Source: Cognatiluteimonas sedimenti (GTDB lineage: Bacteria; Pseudomonadota; Gammaproteobacteria; Xanthomonadales; Xanthomonadaceae). From it: a stretch of 64,000 nucleotides of DNA. Under the pieces are notes generated by a model, which saw nothing but the letters and a program-made list of their open reading frames with translations, had not been told where the DNA came from and searched no databases. Within the stretch, counting starts at the first letter, position 1. Each line of letters opens with the position of its first letter. Both the position numbers and the translations under genes were made by a program. The DNA lies in assembly GCF_022808325.1 (NCBI RefSeq), contig NZ_JALGCL010000001.1, forward strand, positions 353,780 through 417,779, written 5' to 3'. Below are positions 18,064-26,317 of the stretch, piece by piece.

Positions 18064-18830
18064 GCGCGATGGCCAGTGCCCTGTACGAAGGCACGGTGCG
18101 CCACCGCCGCCACCTGCCGCATGCGCATGCGTTCTCGTACCGGCTCGCGCAGCTGTACCTGGACCTGGATGAAATCGAGTCGGTGTTCCGCGACCGCTGG
18201 CTGTGGTCGCTGGAGCGTCCCAACGTCGCGTCGTTCCGGCGCGCCGACTTCCTCGGGGACCCCGGGCAACCGCTGGGCGATGCCGTCCGCGCCCGCGTCG
18301 AGGCTGCGACGGGGGAGCGACCCGCCGGTCCGGTGCGGCTGCTGGCCCACCTGCGCTATGGCGGCTACAGCTTCAACCCCGTCAGCTTCTATTACTGCCA
18401 CGACGGCACGGGCGCGCTGCACAGCATCGTTGCCGAGATCACGAACACGCCCTGGAAGCAGCGACACGCCTACGTGCTCCCGCTGGCCAATGCCACGCAG
18501 CGCGGGCGGGCGCTGCACTGGCGCTTCGACAAGGCCTTCCACGTCTCTCCGTTCCTGCCGATGGAACGCCGCTATGAATGGTCCTTCACGGTGCCGGGCG
18601 ACGACCTGCGCGTGCACATGGATGTTCTTGGGGGCGGCACGCGCGAGTTCGATGCCAGCCTGTCGCTGCAGCGCAAGCCACTGGACCGACACGCCATGGC
18701 GCGCGTGCTGTGGCGGTACCCGCTGATGACCACCCAGGTGATCGCCGCGATCCACTGGCAGGCGCTGCGCCTGTGGCTCAAGGGCACGCCCGTCCACGAC
18801 CACCCCTCAAGGCAGGAGAGAGCCGCATGA
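18060..18830 (+). CDS. DUF1365 family protein
   Basis: Predicted 256-residue protein of the DUF1365 family, which has no assigned reaction. Typical segments are YEGTVRHRRHLPHAHAFSYR at the N-terminus, LLAHLRYGGYSFNPVSFYYC near residue 100, and HVSPFLPMERRYEW. The GTG at 18060 (4-bp overlap with the FAD gene) is taken as start; ATG at 18069 would shorten it by three residues. The family is nearly always encoded between the FAD oxidoreductase and a CFA-like synthase, as here, so a shared lipid-modifying step is likely. Confidence 0.85.
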   Translation: MSAMASALYEGTVRHRRHLPHAHAFSYRLAQLYLDLDEIESVFRDRWLWSLERPNVASFRRADFLGDPGQPLGDAVRARVEAATGERPAGPVRLLAHLRYGGYSFNPVSFYYCHDGTGALHSIVAEITNTPWKQRHAYVLPLANATQRGRALHWRFDKAFHVSPFLPMERRYEWSFTVPGDDLRVHMDVLGGGTREFDASLSLQRKPLDRHAMARVLWRYPLMTTQVIAAIHWQALRLWLKGTPVHDHPSRQERAA

Positions 18831-20101
18831 CCAGCATCGTCCGCCCAGTCGCGTCCACTGCGGAGGCGGCACCGGGCGCGATGGACCGCTTCCTGCGTGG
18901 TCGCCTGTTGGGCCGGCTCGCCAAGTTGCGTGGCGGCGAGCTGGAGTTGACCGACGCGCTTGGCACCGTGCGCGTGGGCGAGGCCGGCGCCGCCGTGGCG
19001 ATCCGCCTGCAAGTCCATGGTGCGGGCTTTTACCGAGCGCTGGCCGGCAACGGCAGCATCGGCGCGGCCGAGGCCTTCATGGACGGCGAATGGGACTGCA
19101 GCGACCTGGTCGGGCTGGTGCGCCTGCTGGTGCGGAACCGCAACCTGCTCGACGCCATGGAACGCGGGCCGGCACGACTGGGCGGCCTGGCCCTGCGTGG
19201 CTGGAATGCGATGCGACGCAACACCCGCGCCGGGGCGCGTCGCAACATCGCCGCCCACTACGATCTCGGCAATCCGTTCTTCCGCCTGTTCCTCTCCGAA
19301 GACCTGATGTATTCGTCCGCCATCTACGCGGGAGCGGACGATACGCTCGAAGCCGCTTCCACGCGCAAGCTGGACCGCATCTGCGAGAAGCTGCAGCTGA
19401 CCGCCGACGACCATGTGGTGGAGATCGGAACGGGCTGGGGAGGGTTCGCCGTGCATGCCGCGCGCTCCCGTGGCTGCAGGGTCACCACCACCACCATCTC
19501 GCGCGAGCAGCACGCACTTGCGCAGCAGCGCGTGGCAGAGGCTGGCCTGCAGGAACGGGTCACCGTGCTGCTGTCCGATTACCGCGACCTGCAGGGCCGG
19601 TACGACAAGCTGGTCTCGATCGAAATGATCGAGGCGATCGGGGCGCAATACCTGGAGACCTATTTCGCGACCATGGGCCGGCTGCTCAAGCCCGACGGCC
19701 TGGCCCTGGTGCAGGCGATCACCATCGAGGACCACCGCTACCGGCAGGCGCTGCGCAGCGTCGACTTCATCAAGCGCCACGTCTTCCCCGGTTCCTTCAT
19801 CCCGTCCATCACCGCAATGCTCGACGCCAAGACGCGCAGCACCGACCTGGCCCTGCTTCACCTCGAAGACTTCGGGTCGTCGTACGCGCGCACCCTGAAT
19901 GAGTGGCGCAGGCGTTTCCTGGGCAATCGCGATGCCATCCGCGAACAGGGCCATGACGAGCGCTTCCTGCGGATGTGGGAGTTCTACCTTGCGTACTGCG
20001 AGGGCGGATTCCTGGAACGCTCGATTGGCGTGGCTCACCTGCTGTTGGCGAAGCCGGGCTATCGCGGCGAACCCTATCTCCCCGGCCTGCTGGAGGCCTG
20101 A
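18827..20101 (+). CDS. CFA-synthase-like SAM methyltransferase
   Basis: Predicted 424-residue member of the cyclopropane fatty acyl phospholipid synthase family. Residues about 60-130 match the lipid-binding N-terminal domain (IGAAEAFMDGEW), HYDLGNPFF starts the catalytic domain at 144, and EIGTGWGG (199-206) binds SAM. Compared with my recollection of E. coli Cfa, the bicarbonate-site Cys139 is Ser (about 164) and His266 is Gln (about 296), while the Glu239 equivalent (about 269) is kept. It may therefore transfer a methyl group without closing a cyclopropane ring, as in branched or furan fatty acid synthesis. GGAGAG ribosome-binding site; 4-bp overlap with DUF1365. Confidence 0.88.
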   Translation: MTSIVRPVASTAEAAPGAMDRFLRGRLLGRLAKLRGGELELTDALGTVRVGEAGAAVAIRLQVHGAGFYRALAGNGSIGAAEAFMDGEWDCSDLVGLVRLLVRNRNLLDAMERGPARLGGLALRGWNAMRRNTRAGARRNIAAHYDLGNPFFRLFLSEDLMYSSAIYAGADDTLEAASTRKLDRICEKLQLTADDHVVEIGTGWGGFAVHAARSRGCRVTTTTISREQHALAQQRVAEAGLQERVTVLLSDYRDLQGRYDKLVSIEMIEAIGAQYLETYFATMGRLLKPDGLALVQAITIEDHRYRQALRSVDFIKRHVFPGSFIPSITAMLDAKTRSTDLALLHLEDFGSSYARTLNEWRRRFLGNRDAIREQGHDERFLRMWEFYLAYCEGGFLERSIGVAHLLLAKPGYRGEPYLPGLLEA

Positions 20102-20102
20102 G

Positions 20103-20642
20103 GTGCGGCCCTGGTCGAACCTGCTGGGGTACCAGGCCACGTGGCTGGCGGTGGTCTGGAGCGCAGGGCAGGGGCGCGCCTGGGTGGGCATGGCCGCCTC
20201 CGTCTTGTTCATCGCCATGCAGGGGTTGCTGTCGCGCACGCGCTCTGCCGATGGCCGCGCGCTGCTGGCGGCAGCCGCCTGTGGGCTGGTGGTCGACGGC
20301 TCGCTCGCGGCCAGCGGCCTGCTGGTCTACGCCTCGCCGGGCCACGCCTTGCCCGCGCCGGAATGGATCCTGTTCCTGTGGGCGGCGTTCGCGATGACGA
20401 TGAACCATTCGATGCCGTGGTTCGCGTCGCATCGCCTCGTCGCGGCGGGATTGGGTGCCCTCGGTGGCCCACTGGCCTACATCGGCGCCGCACGCGGCTT
20501 CGGCGCCGTAACCTTCGCCACGCCCGCCTGGCGCGGCCTGGCCTGCCTTGCCGTCGCATGGGAGATCGCACTGCCGTGGTTGCTGCGCGTGGCCACCGAC
20601 CGCCGTGTTGCCGAGCCCCTCGCCCCCAGGGCCCGGACATGA
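20103..20642 (+). CDS. DUF2878 membrane protein
   Basis: Predicted 179-residue inner-membrane protein with about five hydrophobic helices and the DUF2878 pattern (WSNLLGYQATWL near the start, MTMNHSMPWF near residue 100). Start is GTG at 20103, one base after the upstream stop. Function unknown; the family travels with CFA-like synthases and DUF1295 proteins in ChrR- or light-controlled operons. Confidence 0.8.
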   Translation: MRPWSNLLGYQATWLAVVWSAGQGRAWVGMAASVLFIAMQGLLSRTRSADGRALLAAAACGLVVDGSLAASGLLVYASPGHALPAPEWILFLWAAFAMTMNHSMPWFASHRLVAAGLGALGGPLAYIGAARGFGAVTFATPAWRGLACLAVAWEIALPWLLRVATDRRVAEPLAPRART

Positions 20643-21421
20643 CGCCCTGGCAGCAACTCCTGCTGGTGTGGACGCTGGCCGCAATCCTGCAGGGCGTGGC
20701 CTGGGCACGGCAGCAGCGCACCCGCAATGCAGGCATCGTCGACGTGGCGTGGGCGCTGGGCCTGGCGGGCGCGGCGGCGCTGGTTGCCGCCACCGGCGCG
20801 GGCGCCACGCTGCCGCGCCTGTTGCTTGCGATGCTGGGCGGCGCATGGGGTCTGCGCCTGGGCCTGCATCTGTGGCGGCGGGTCCGCCGCGAGGCGGAGG
20901 ACGGACGCTACGCGCAGTTGCGCCTTCGTTGGGGCGATGCACCGCTCACGTGGCTCGCCATGTTCCAGTTCCAGGCGCTGCTGATCGCCGTGTTCTCGCT
21001 GCCGTTCCTGTCGGTTGCCGCCAATCCGGTGGGCCACTGGAACGCCTTTTTCATCGCTGGCATCGGCATCTGGATCGCCAGCGTCACGGGCGAGGCCGTC
21101 GCCGATCGCCAACTCGCCCGCTTCCGCCACGATCCCGCCAACGCAGGCAAGACCTGTCGCGCCGGGCTCTGGCGCTATTCGCGGCACCCGAACTACTTCT
21201 TCGAATGGCTGCATTGGTTCGCCTACGTGCTGCTGGCCGCCCACTCACCCCTGTGGTGGCTGGCGTGGACGGGGCCGCTGGTCATGTACGTGTTCCTGCG
21301 CTGGATCAGCGGCGTCCCCTGGGCCGAGCAACAGGCGCTGCGCAGTCGGGGCGATGACTACGCGCGCTACCAGCGCACCACTCCCATGCTGTTCCCATGG
21401 TTCCCCAAGGAGGACCGATGA
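20639..21421 (+). CDS. DUF1295 protein (steroid 5-alpha-reductase-like fold)
   Basis: Predicted 260-residue polytopic membrane protein of the DUF1295 family, related to steroid 5-alpha reductases and ICMT-type methyltransferases. The cofactor-binding signature LWRYSRHPNYFFEW lies near residues 178-191, followed by the C-terminal helices. About six helices. 4-bp overlap with DUF2878 and with the next gene. Family knowledge suggests an NADPH-dependent reductase acting on a membrane lipid; the substrate is not known. Confidence 0.82.
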   Translation: MTPWQQLLLVWTLAAILQGVAWARQQRTRNAGIVDVAWALGLAGAAALVAATGAGATLPRLLLAMLGGAWGLRLGLHLWRRVRREAEDGRYAQLRLRWGDAPLTWLAMFQFQALLIAVFSLPFLSVAANPVGHWNAFFIAGIGIWIASVTGEAVADRQLARFRHDPANAGKTCRAGLWRYSRHPNYFFEWLHWFAYVLLAAHSPLWWLAWTGPLVMYVFLRWISGVPWAEQQALRSRGDDYARYQRTTPMLFPWFPKEDR

Positions 21422-22500
21422 ACGCTACCGCCGAAGCCATCGAGCCAGCCCGCGACCGGCCAGCCGCTGGCGTCCTGGGCCTGGCCGAACGCGGATGGCT
21501 GCCGGACATCCTGCTGCGCGCCGGCATGCGGCGCCTGTGCACGCAGCGCCTGCAGCAAGAGCACGCGAGCCACCCCGACGCCGCAGCGCGTCGCACCGCC
21601 GGGTTGATTGCCGACCTGCGGCGAAGTCCGCTCGCCATCCATGCCGACGTCGCCAACAGCCAGCACTACGAATTGCCACCCGGCTTCTTCGCGCTCTGCC
21701 TCGGCCCGCGACTGAAATACTCCGGCTGCTACTACCCCACCGGCAACGAGACGCTGGCACAGGCCGAGGAAGCAATGCTGGCCCTCTACTGCGAACGGGC
21801 GCAGCTGGCAAATGGCCAGGACATCCTGGAGCTTGGATGTGGCTGGGGTTCGCTGACGCTCTGGATGGCGCGCCAGTATCCGTATGCGCACATCACCGCG
21901 GTTTCCAACTCGGCGTCGCAGCGGGAATTCATCGAAGCGCGATGCCGCGAACAAGGCCTTGCGAACGTGCGCGTGCTCACCTGCGACGTCAACCGGCTCG
22001 AACTGCCGGCCGGATCCTTCGACCGGTGCGTCTCGATCGAGATGTTCGAGCACATGCGCAACTATGCGATCCTGCTCGATCGCATCGGCGGCTGGTTGCG
22101 CGACGAAGGCAAGCTGTTCGTCCACATCTTCTGCCATCGCACGCTGGCGTACCCGTTCGAGACCGAGGGCGAGGACAACTGGATGGGCCGGCACTTCTTC
22201 ACCGGAGGCTTGATGCCGGCGGCCGACACCCTGCTGTGGTTCCAGGGCTCGCTGCGGATCGAGGACCGCTGGCTGGTCGATGGTACCCATTACCAGCGCA
22301 CGGCCAACCACTGGCTGGCCAACCAGGATGCCCACGGGGAAGAGGTCATGGCGATCCTGCGCCCGGTCTATGGCGACGCGGCGTCCTTGTGGTTCCAGCG
22401 CTGGAGGATGTTCTGGATGGCCTGCGCCGAACTGTTCGGCTACCAGGACGGGCGCGAGTGGATGGTGGGCCACTATCGCTTCGCGAAGGGGGCTTCATGA
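21418..22500 (+). CDS. Second CFA-like SAM-dependent methyltransferase
   Basis: Predicted 360-residue class I methyltransferase distantly related to CFA synthases and to plant coclaurine-type N-methyltransferases. HYELPPGFF begins the catalytic domain near residue 83, LELGCGWGSLTLW is the SAM loop, and EMFEHM carries the conserved Glu-His. KYSGCYY retains a cysteine that the first paralogue lacks. I start at MNATAE because AAGGAGG precedes it at 5 nt and the start overlaps the DUF1295 stop. Probably modifies the same lipid as its neighbours. Confidence 0.85.
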   Translation: MNATAEAIEPARDRPAAGVLGLAERGWLPDILLRAGMRRLCTQRLQQEHASHPDAAARRTAGLIADLRRSPLAIHADVANSQHYELPPGFFALCLGPRLKYSGCYYPTGNETLAQAEEAMLALYCERAQLANGQDILELGCGWGSLTLWMARQYPYAHITAVSNSASQREFIEARCREQGLANVRVLTCDVNRLELPAGSFDRCVSIEMFEHMRNYAILLDRIGGWLRDEGKLFVHIFCHRTLAYPFETEGEDNWMGRHFFTGGLMPAADTLLWFQGSLRIEDRWLVDGTHYQRTANHWLANQDAHGEEVMAILRPVYGDAASLWFQRWRMFWMACAELFGYQDGREWMVGHYRFAKGAS

Positions 22501-23018
22501 CGCGCTTGCTCGCCGTGCTTGCCGTGGGAGTCCTGTCCGCCTGCGCCACCAACCCGTCCATACCACCCGTGGCCGAAGTCGACCTGCCGCGTTACATGGG
22601 CGACTGGTACGTGATCGCGCATATCCCGTCGTTCCGGGAACGCGACGCCTACGATGCCGTGGAGTCCTACCGGCTCGGAGAAGACGGCCGCATCCGCACC
22701 ACGTTCCGCTTCCGCAAGGGCGCCTTCGATGCACCGCTGGAGACAATGGAGCCGGTCGGAACCGTCGTGCCCGGCACCAACAACGCGGTGTGGGGCATGC
22801 AATTCGTGTGGCCGATCAAGGCCGAATTCGTCATCGTGGACCTGGATCGGCGGTATTCCCGCACCATCGTCGGCCGCAGCAAGCGTGATTACGTCTGGTT
22901 GATGGCGCGCACGCCGCAACTGCCCGGATCGGAACTGGACGCCGCGATCGCCCGGATCCGTGAACTGGGATACGACACTTCGAAGCTGCGCATGGTCCCG
23001 CAGTCGGGCGCCAGGTGA
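22497..23018 (+). CDS. blc: Lipocalin lipoprotein (Blc-like)
   Basis: Predicted 173-residue outer-membrane lipocalin. A short signal peptide ends in the lipobox LSAC (Cys about 17), so the mature protein is lipid anchored. YMGDWYVIAHIP is the conserved lipocalin first motif (G-x-W-Y) and the rest forms the eight-stranded barrel that binds fatty acids or lysophospholipids. 4-bp overlap with the methyltransferase gene. In this setting it could store or ferry damaged or modified fatty acids. Confidence 0.9.
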   Translation: MTRLLAVLAVGVLSACATNPSIPPVAEVDLPRYMGDWYVIAHIPSFRERDAYDAVESYRLGEDGRIRTTFRFRKGAFDAPLETMEPVGTVVPGTNNAVWGMQFVWPIKAEFVIVDLDRRYSRTIVGRSKRDYVWLMARTPQLPGSELDAAIARIRELGYDTSKLRMVPQSGAR

Positions 23019-23043
23019 TCGCGCGCGACGCGCGGGGCAGTGG

Positions 23044-24417
23044 ATGAGTCCGGGCATCTTCTGGTTCCGGCGCGACCTCCGGTTGGCGGACAACCCGGCG
23101 CTTGATCGTGCCTGCGCTTCGCACGAGAAGCTGTTGCTGGTCTACATCGACGACGACCGCAAGCAACCCTACGACGCCCGGCGTGCATGGCTGGCGAGGT
23201 CGCTGCAATCCCTGGCGGCGGATATCGGCGAACGCGGTGGAACGCTGCACGTCCTGGCCGGCAACCCGGACAGTCTCCTGCCCAGGCTCGCCGCGGCCAG
23301 TGGCGCCGAAGCGGTACACGTCTCGGCGATGCAGGAACCCGACGCGGACGCACGCGATGCCAGGCTCGCCGCGATGCTGGCGCGCGATAACGTGGCCCTG
23401 CGTCGCGCAGGGGGGCGCCTGCTGACCGATCCGGACCTCGTGCGGACCCGGGACGACGCCCCCTACCGGGTATTCACCCCATTCTTCAAGGCAGCACGAC
23501 CCGCCTGGCGCCATCGATCGCGCGTCGCACCCGGGCGCTTCCGCTGCCTCGAACTGCCCGCTTCGCTTGCCGGCGCGCTCAGTCCCATTGCCGCTCCGCA
23601 GCCGGGGTGGGACCGGGGGTTCTGGCAGGCCTGGACGCCTGGCGAAACGGGAGCGCGAAGGCGCCTGGACACGTTCACGGAACGACTGGATGCCTATCCC
23701 GCCGAGCGTGACGTTCCGGCGATCGATGGCACTTCACGGCTGTCTCCGCACCTGCACTTCGGCGAAATCAGCGTGGGGCGCGCACTGGATGCGGCGCGCG
23801 CGCACGGTGGCAACGGCGCCGACAAGTTCATCGCGGAACTGGGGTGGCGCGAATTCGCCTACTACGTCCTGCACCATTGGCCGGACAGCGTTGAGGAAAA
23901 CCACAACCGCCGATTCGACGGCCTGGCCTGGCGTCACGATCCGGCCGCCCTGGATGCCTGGCAGCGCGGGCGCACCGGCGTGCCATTGGTCGATGCTGGA
24001 ATGCGCCAGCTCTGGCACGAGGGATGGATGCACAACCGCGTCCGCATGGTGGTGGCATCGTGGCTGACCAAGCACATGGGCCACCATTGGCGCGACGGGG
24101 CCGCATGGTTCATGCGAACCCTGGTCGATGCCGACATCGCGAACAATGCGCTGGGATGGCAATGGGTCGCGGGAACCGGTGTCGACGCGGCGCCGTACTT
24201 CCGCATATTCAACCCCGTTACCCAATCACGCAGGTTCGACCCCCGGGGCCTGTACCTGCGGCGATGGTTGCCCGAACTTGCGCTGCTGGACGACGTCGCG
24301 ATCCATGCACCGTGGGAGGCAGGACATGTCCCCCGTGGATACCCCCCACGCCCCATGGTCGATCTCGCCGCAGGTCGCGCGGCGGCGCTGGCCCGCCTGA
24401 AATCGGTGTCGGGCTGA
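23044..24417 (+). CDS. phrB: Deoxyribodipyrimidine photolyase
   Basis: Predicted 457-residue class I CPD photolyase that splits UV-made pyrimidine dimers using blue light. FWFRRDLRLADNPAL opens the antenna domain; the FAD domain contains ELGWREFAYYVLHHWP, GVPLVDAGMRQLWHEGWMHN and DADIANNALGWQWVAGTGVD (Trp, Asn and Asp flavin contacts). Length is family-typical (about 470). 25 nt after the lipocalin stop, last gene of the operon. Photolyase in the same regulon as ChrR-sigma lipid genes is known in R. sphaeroides. Confidence 0.95.
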   Translation: MSPGIFWFRRDLRLADNPALDRACASHEKLLLVYIDDDRKQPYDARRAWLARSLQSLAADIGERGGTLHVLAGNPDSLLPRLAAASGAEAVHVSAMQEPDADARDARLAAMLARDNVALRRAGGRLLTDPDLVRTRDDAPYRVFTPFFKAARPAWRHRSRVAPGRFRCLELPASLAGALSPIAAPQPGWDRGFWQAWTPGETGARRRLDTFTERLDAYPAERDVPAIDGTSRLSPHLHFGEISVGRALDAARAHGGNGADKFIAELGWREFAYYVLHHWPDSVEENHNRRFDGLAWRHDPAALDAWQRGRTGVPLVDAGMRQLWHEGWMHNRVRMVVASWLTKHMGHHWRDGAAWFMRTLVDADIANNALGWQWVAGTGVDAAPYFRIFNPVTQSRRFDPRGLYLRRWLPELALLDDVAIHAPWEAGHVPRGYPPRPMVDLAAGRAAALARLKSVSG

Positions 24418-24458
24418 GCCGGCCCGGATCGTCCGTGCGCATTTTCCGGTTGCAGATG

Positions 24459-24491
24459 CCCCGGCGCGTAGCGGGTACCTGCGCGCCGGGG
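24459..24491. terminator. Hairpin between convergent phrB and lipocalin genes
   Basis: CCCCGGCGCG (24459-24468) pairs perfectly with CGCGCCGGGG (24482-24491) across a 13-nt loop. No T-run follows on either strand, so it is a possible Rho-assisted or bidirectional terminator rather than a classic intrinsic one. Confidence 0.4.
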
Positions 24492-24505
24492 AGAACGCAG
24501 GGAGG

Positions 24506-25036
24506 TCAGAGTTGCCTGGTGCGGACGAGCCTGGATGTATCGAACCCCTGTGCCTTGGCGAGGTCGACAAGCTGGCGATAGGTTTCGTCGGGAAGCTGCT
24601 TCTCGCGCGAGAGGATCCACAGGTACTTGCGATCCGGCGAGCCCACGACAGACCAGCGATAGCCCTCATCCAGCCCGATGATCCAGTAGTCCCCCCACAC
24701 GAAGGGGAGGAACGAGAGGAACGCCGGTGCAAAACGGACCTCCAGCCTGGAGGTGCTGTTTCCGACTTTCCTGGCGACGCCTTGGGCGACGATTTTCCTT
24801 CCATCATCGGCCTCGCAACTGTTCAGGACGTCGACGTGGCCATCGGGACGCAAGCTGTAATTCGCAGTGGTGTTCCTGTCGCATTTCCTCTGGAAATACA
24901 TCGGCAGGCGGGCCTGCTCGTACCAGGTTCCCATGTACGATTCCAGGTCGACCGCGGCAACGGTCTGCACCTGGGCAACTGCCGTGTTTCCCGCGATCGT
25001 CGTGGCGAAGGTCAGCGCAACCAGCAGGTTCTTCAT
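24506..25036 (-). CDS. Periplasmic lipocalin (Blc-like)
   Basis: Predicted 176-residue lipocalin with a cleavable, non-lipoprotein signal peptide (MKNLLVALTFATTIAGNTAVA, cleavage after about residue 21, written here as a position: 1-21). SYMGTWYEQARLP carries the G-x-W-Y motif and CDRNTTANYSL the second conserved segment. It differs from the operon lipocalin in lacking the lipobox, so it should be soluble in the periplasm. Convergent with phrB. No ECF-like promoter was found in front of it, so co-regulation is not shown. Confidence 0.88.
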   Translation of the reverse strand: MKNLLVALTFATTIAGNTAVAQVQTVAAVDLESYMGTWYEQARLPMYFQRKCDRNTTANYSLRPDGHVDVLNSCEADDGRKIVAQGVARKVGNSTSRLEVRFAPAFLSFLPFVWGDYWIIGLDEGYRWSVVGSPDRKYLWILSREKQLPDETYRQLVDLAKAQGFDTSRLVRTRQL

Positions 25037-25381
25037 ATCCGTCCCTTCATCGATTCACGGTAGCCTGCAGGGGATGTCGTGTGGGCCACGTGAGAAGTCC
25101 GGCGCCATCACTGCGGCGTTTCCTGGTGCGGGCCCGCCTGGTCAATGCACACCGTTGGCCAAAGCGGCACTGGCGCCATCGGTGCCGGTGGCTCGCGATT
25201 TCGGTGGCGCTCGCGCGGGCTGGTCAATGGGCGCGAAGGCACTCTTCGGGCACTTCCCGGGGATCCGCGAAACCGATCAGGGCCCCGACGCAGGAGGCGC
25301 GGTCGAGCAGCCACGCCGGTCACGTGCTGCGTGGCGAACGTGCAGCGTGCGATCGCAACGCCACCGCGGACACCTTGCGTG
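25037..25381. other. Gene-free stretch between lipocalin and tRNA-Ser
   Basis: About 345 bp upstream of the lipocalin gene and downstream of the tRNA. Open frames here run through the tRNA and have no recognisable protein features. I see no strong promoter, terminator or repeat. Confidence 0.5.
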
Positions 25382-25471
<90 letters not shown>

Positions 25472-25495
25472 ACGGGATGCCGCCGCGGACGCTGC

Positions 25496-25501
25496 ATTCT
25501 A
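25496..25501 (-). promoter_or_regulatory. -10 element of tRNA-Ser
   Basis: On the minus strand TAGAAT lies 24 nt before the tRNA 5' end, a good -10 hexamer; the -35 region is poor. Position fits a tRNA promoter with a short 5' leader removed by RNase P. Confidence 0.5.
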
Positions 25502-25641
25502 GCCGAGGGCGACTGGAACCGTTTCCGGCGCGGGATCGGAATTTACCGACACGGAGACGCGGGATCCGCGCGCTTGTCCGCGTGATCGGGCCCGCTTAGG
25601 CTGGCGACAACCGCTCGGGGGAGCGGGCAGGGGACGGCCGC

Positions 25642-26289
25642 ATGACGATCCGCGTTTTCCTGGTCGACGACCACGCGCTGGTGCGCGCGGGCATGCGCAT
25701 GATCCTCGCGGGAGAGACCGATATCGAGGTGGTCGGCGAGGCCGATTCCGGCGAGGAGGCCTTGCCGCAGATCCGCCGGCTCAAGCCCGACGTGGTGCTG
25801 TGCGACCTGCACCTGCCGGGCGTCAGCGGCCTGGAGGTCACCGAGCGCGTGGTGCGCGGCGACCACGGCACGCGCGTCATCGTTGTCTCGGTACTCGAGG
25901 ACGGGCCGATGCCCAAGCGCCTGATCGAAGCCGGCGCATCGGGTTACGTGGGCAAGGGCGGCGATTCCGGCGAACTGCTGCGGGCGGTGCGCGACGTCGC
26001 GCGCGGCAAGCGTTACCTCGCCAGCAACATCGCGCAGAACCTCGCGTTGTCCGGGATCGGCGGCGACGCTTCGCCCTTCGACATGCTGTCGCCGCGCGAG
26101 CTGGAGGTGGCGCTATTGCTGACCCAGGGGCTGCGCCAGGAAGACATCGCCAGGCGCCTGAGCCTGAGCGCGAAGACGGTCAACACCCACAAGACGCGGC
26201 TGTTCGAGAAGCTGCGCATCCAGGACAGCATCGCGCTGGCGCGTCTTGCCGGGCAATACGGACTGGCGGATCCCGCGCACGCGCTGTGA
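25642..26289 (+). CDS. LuxR/NarL-family response regulator (GacA/UvrY-like)
   Basis: Predicted 215-residue two-component response regulator. The receiver domain (1-120) has the acidic pair DD at 9-10, phospho-acceptor Asp55 (VLCDLHLPG) and the conserved Lys in YVGKGG. The C-terminal helix-turn-helix is LSPRELEVALLLTQGL, then IARRLSLSAKTVNTHKTRLF. Length and sequence resemble GacA/UvrY, the activator of small RNAs that sequester RsmA/CsrA. The usual neighbour uvrC is absent, and no histidine kinase is nearby, so the partner is encoded elsewhere. Confidence 0.87.
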   Translation: MTIRVFLVDDHALVRAGMRMILAGETDIEVVGEADSGEEALPQIRRLKPDVVLCDLHLPGVSGLEVTERVVRGDHGTRVIVVSVLEDGPMPKRLIEAGASGYVGKGGDSGELLRAVRDVARGKRYLASNIAQNLALSGIGGDASPFDMLSPRELEVALLLTQGLRQEDIARRLSLSAKTVNTHKTRLFEKLRIQDSIALARLAGQYGLADPAHAL

Positions 26290-26303
26290 ACCGCGTGCGC
26301 GGG
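26272..26303. terminator. Perfect 12-bp hairpin between convergent genes
   Basis: CCCGCGCACGCG (26272-26283) and CGCGTGCGCGGG (26292-26303) are exact reverse complements around an 8-nt loop that contains the TGA stop codon of the response regulator. It lies between that gene and the 3' end of rne, so it could terminate or stabilise both transcripts. No T-run follows on either strand. Confidence 0.6.
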
Positions 26304-26317
26304 TGATGCCCCGGCCA

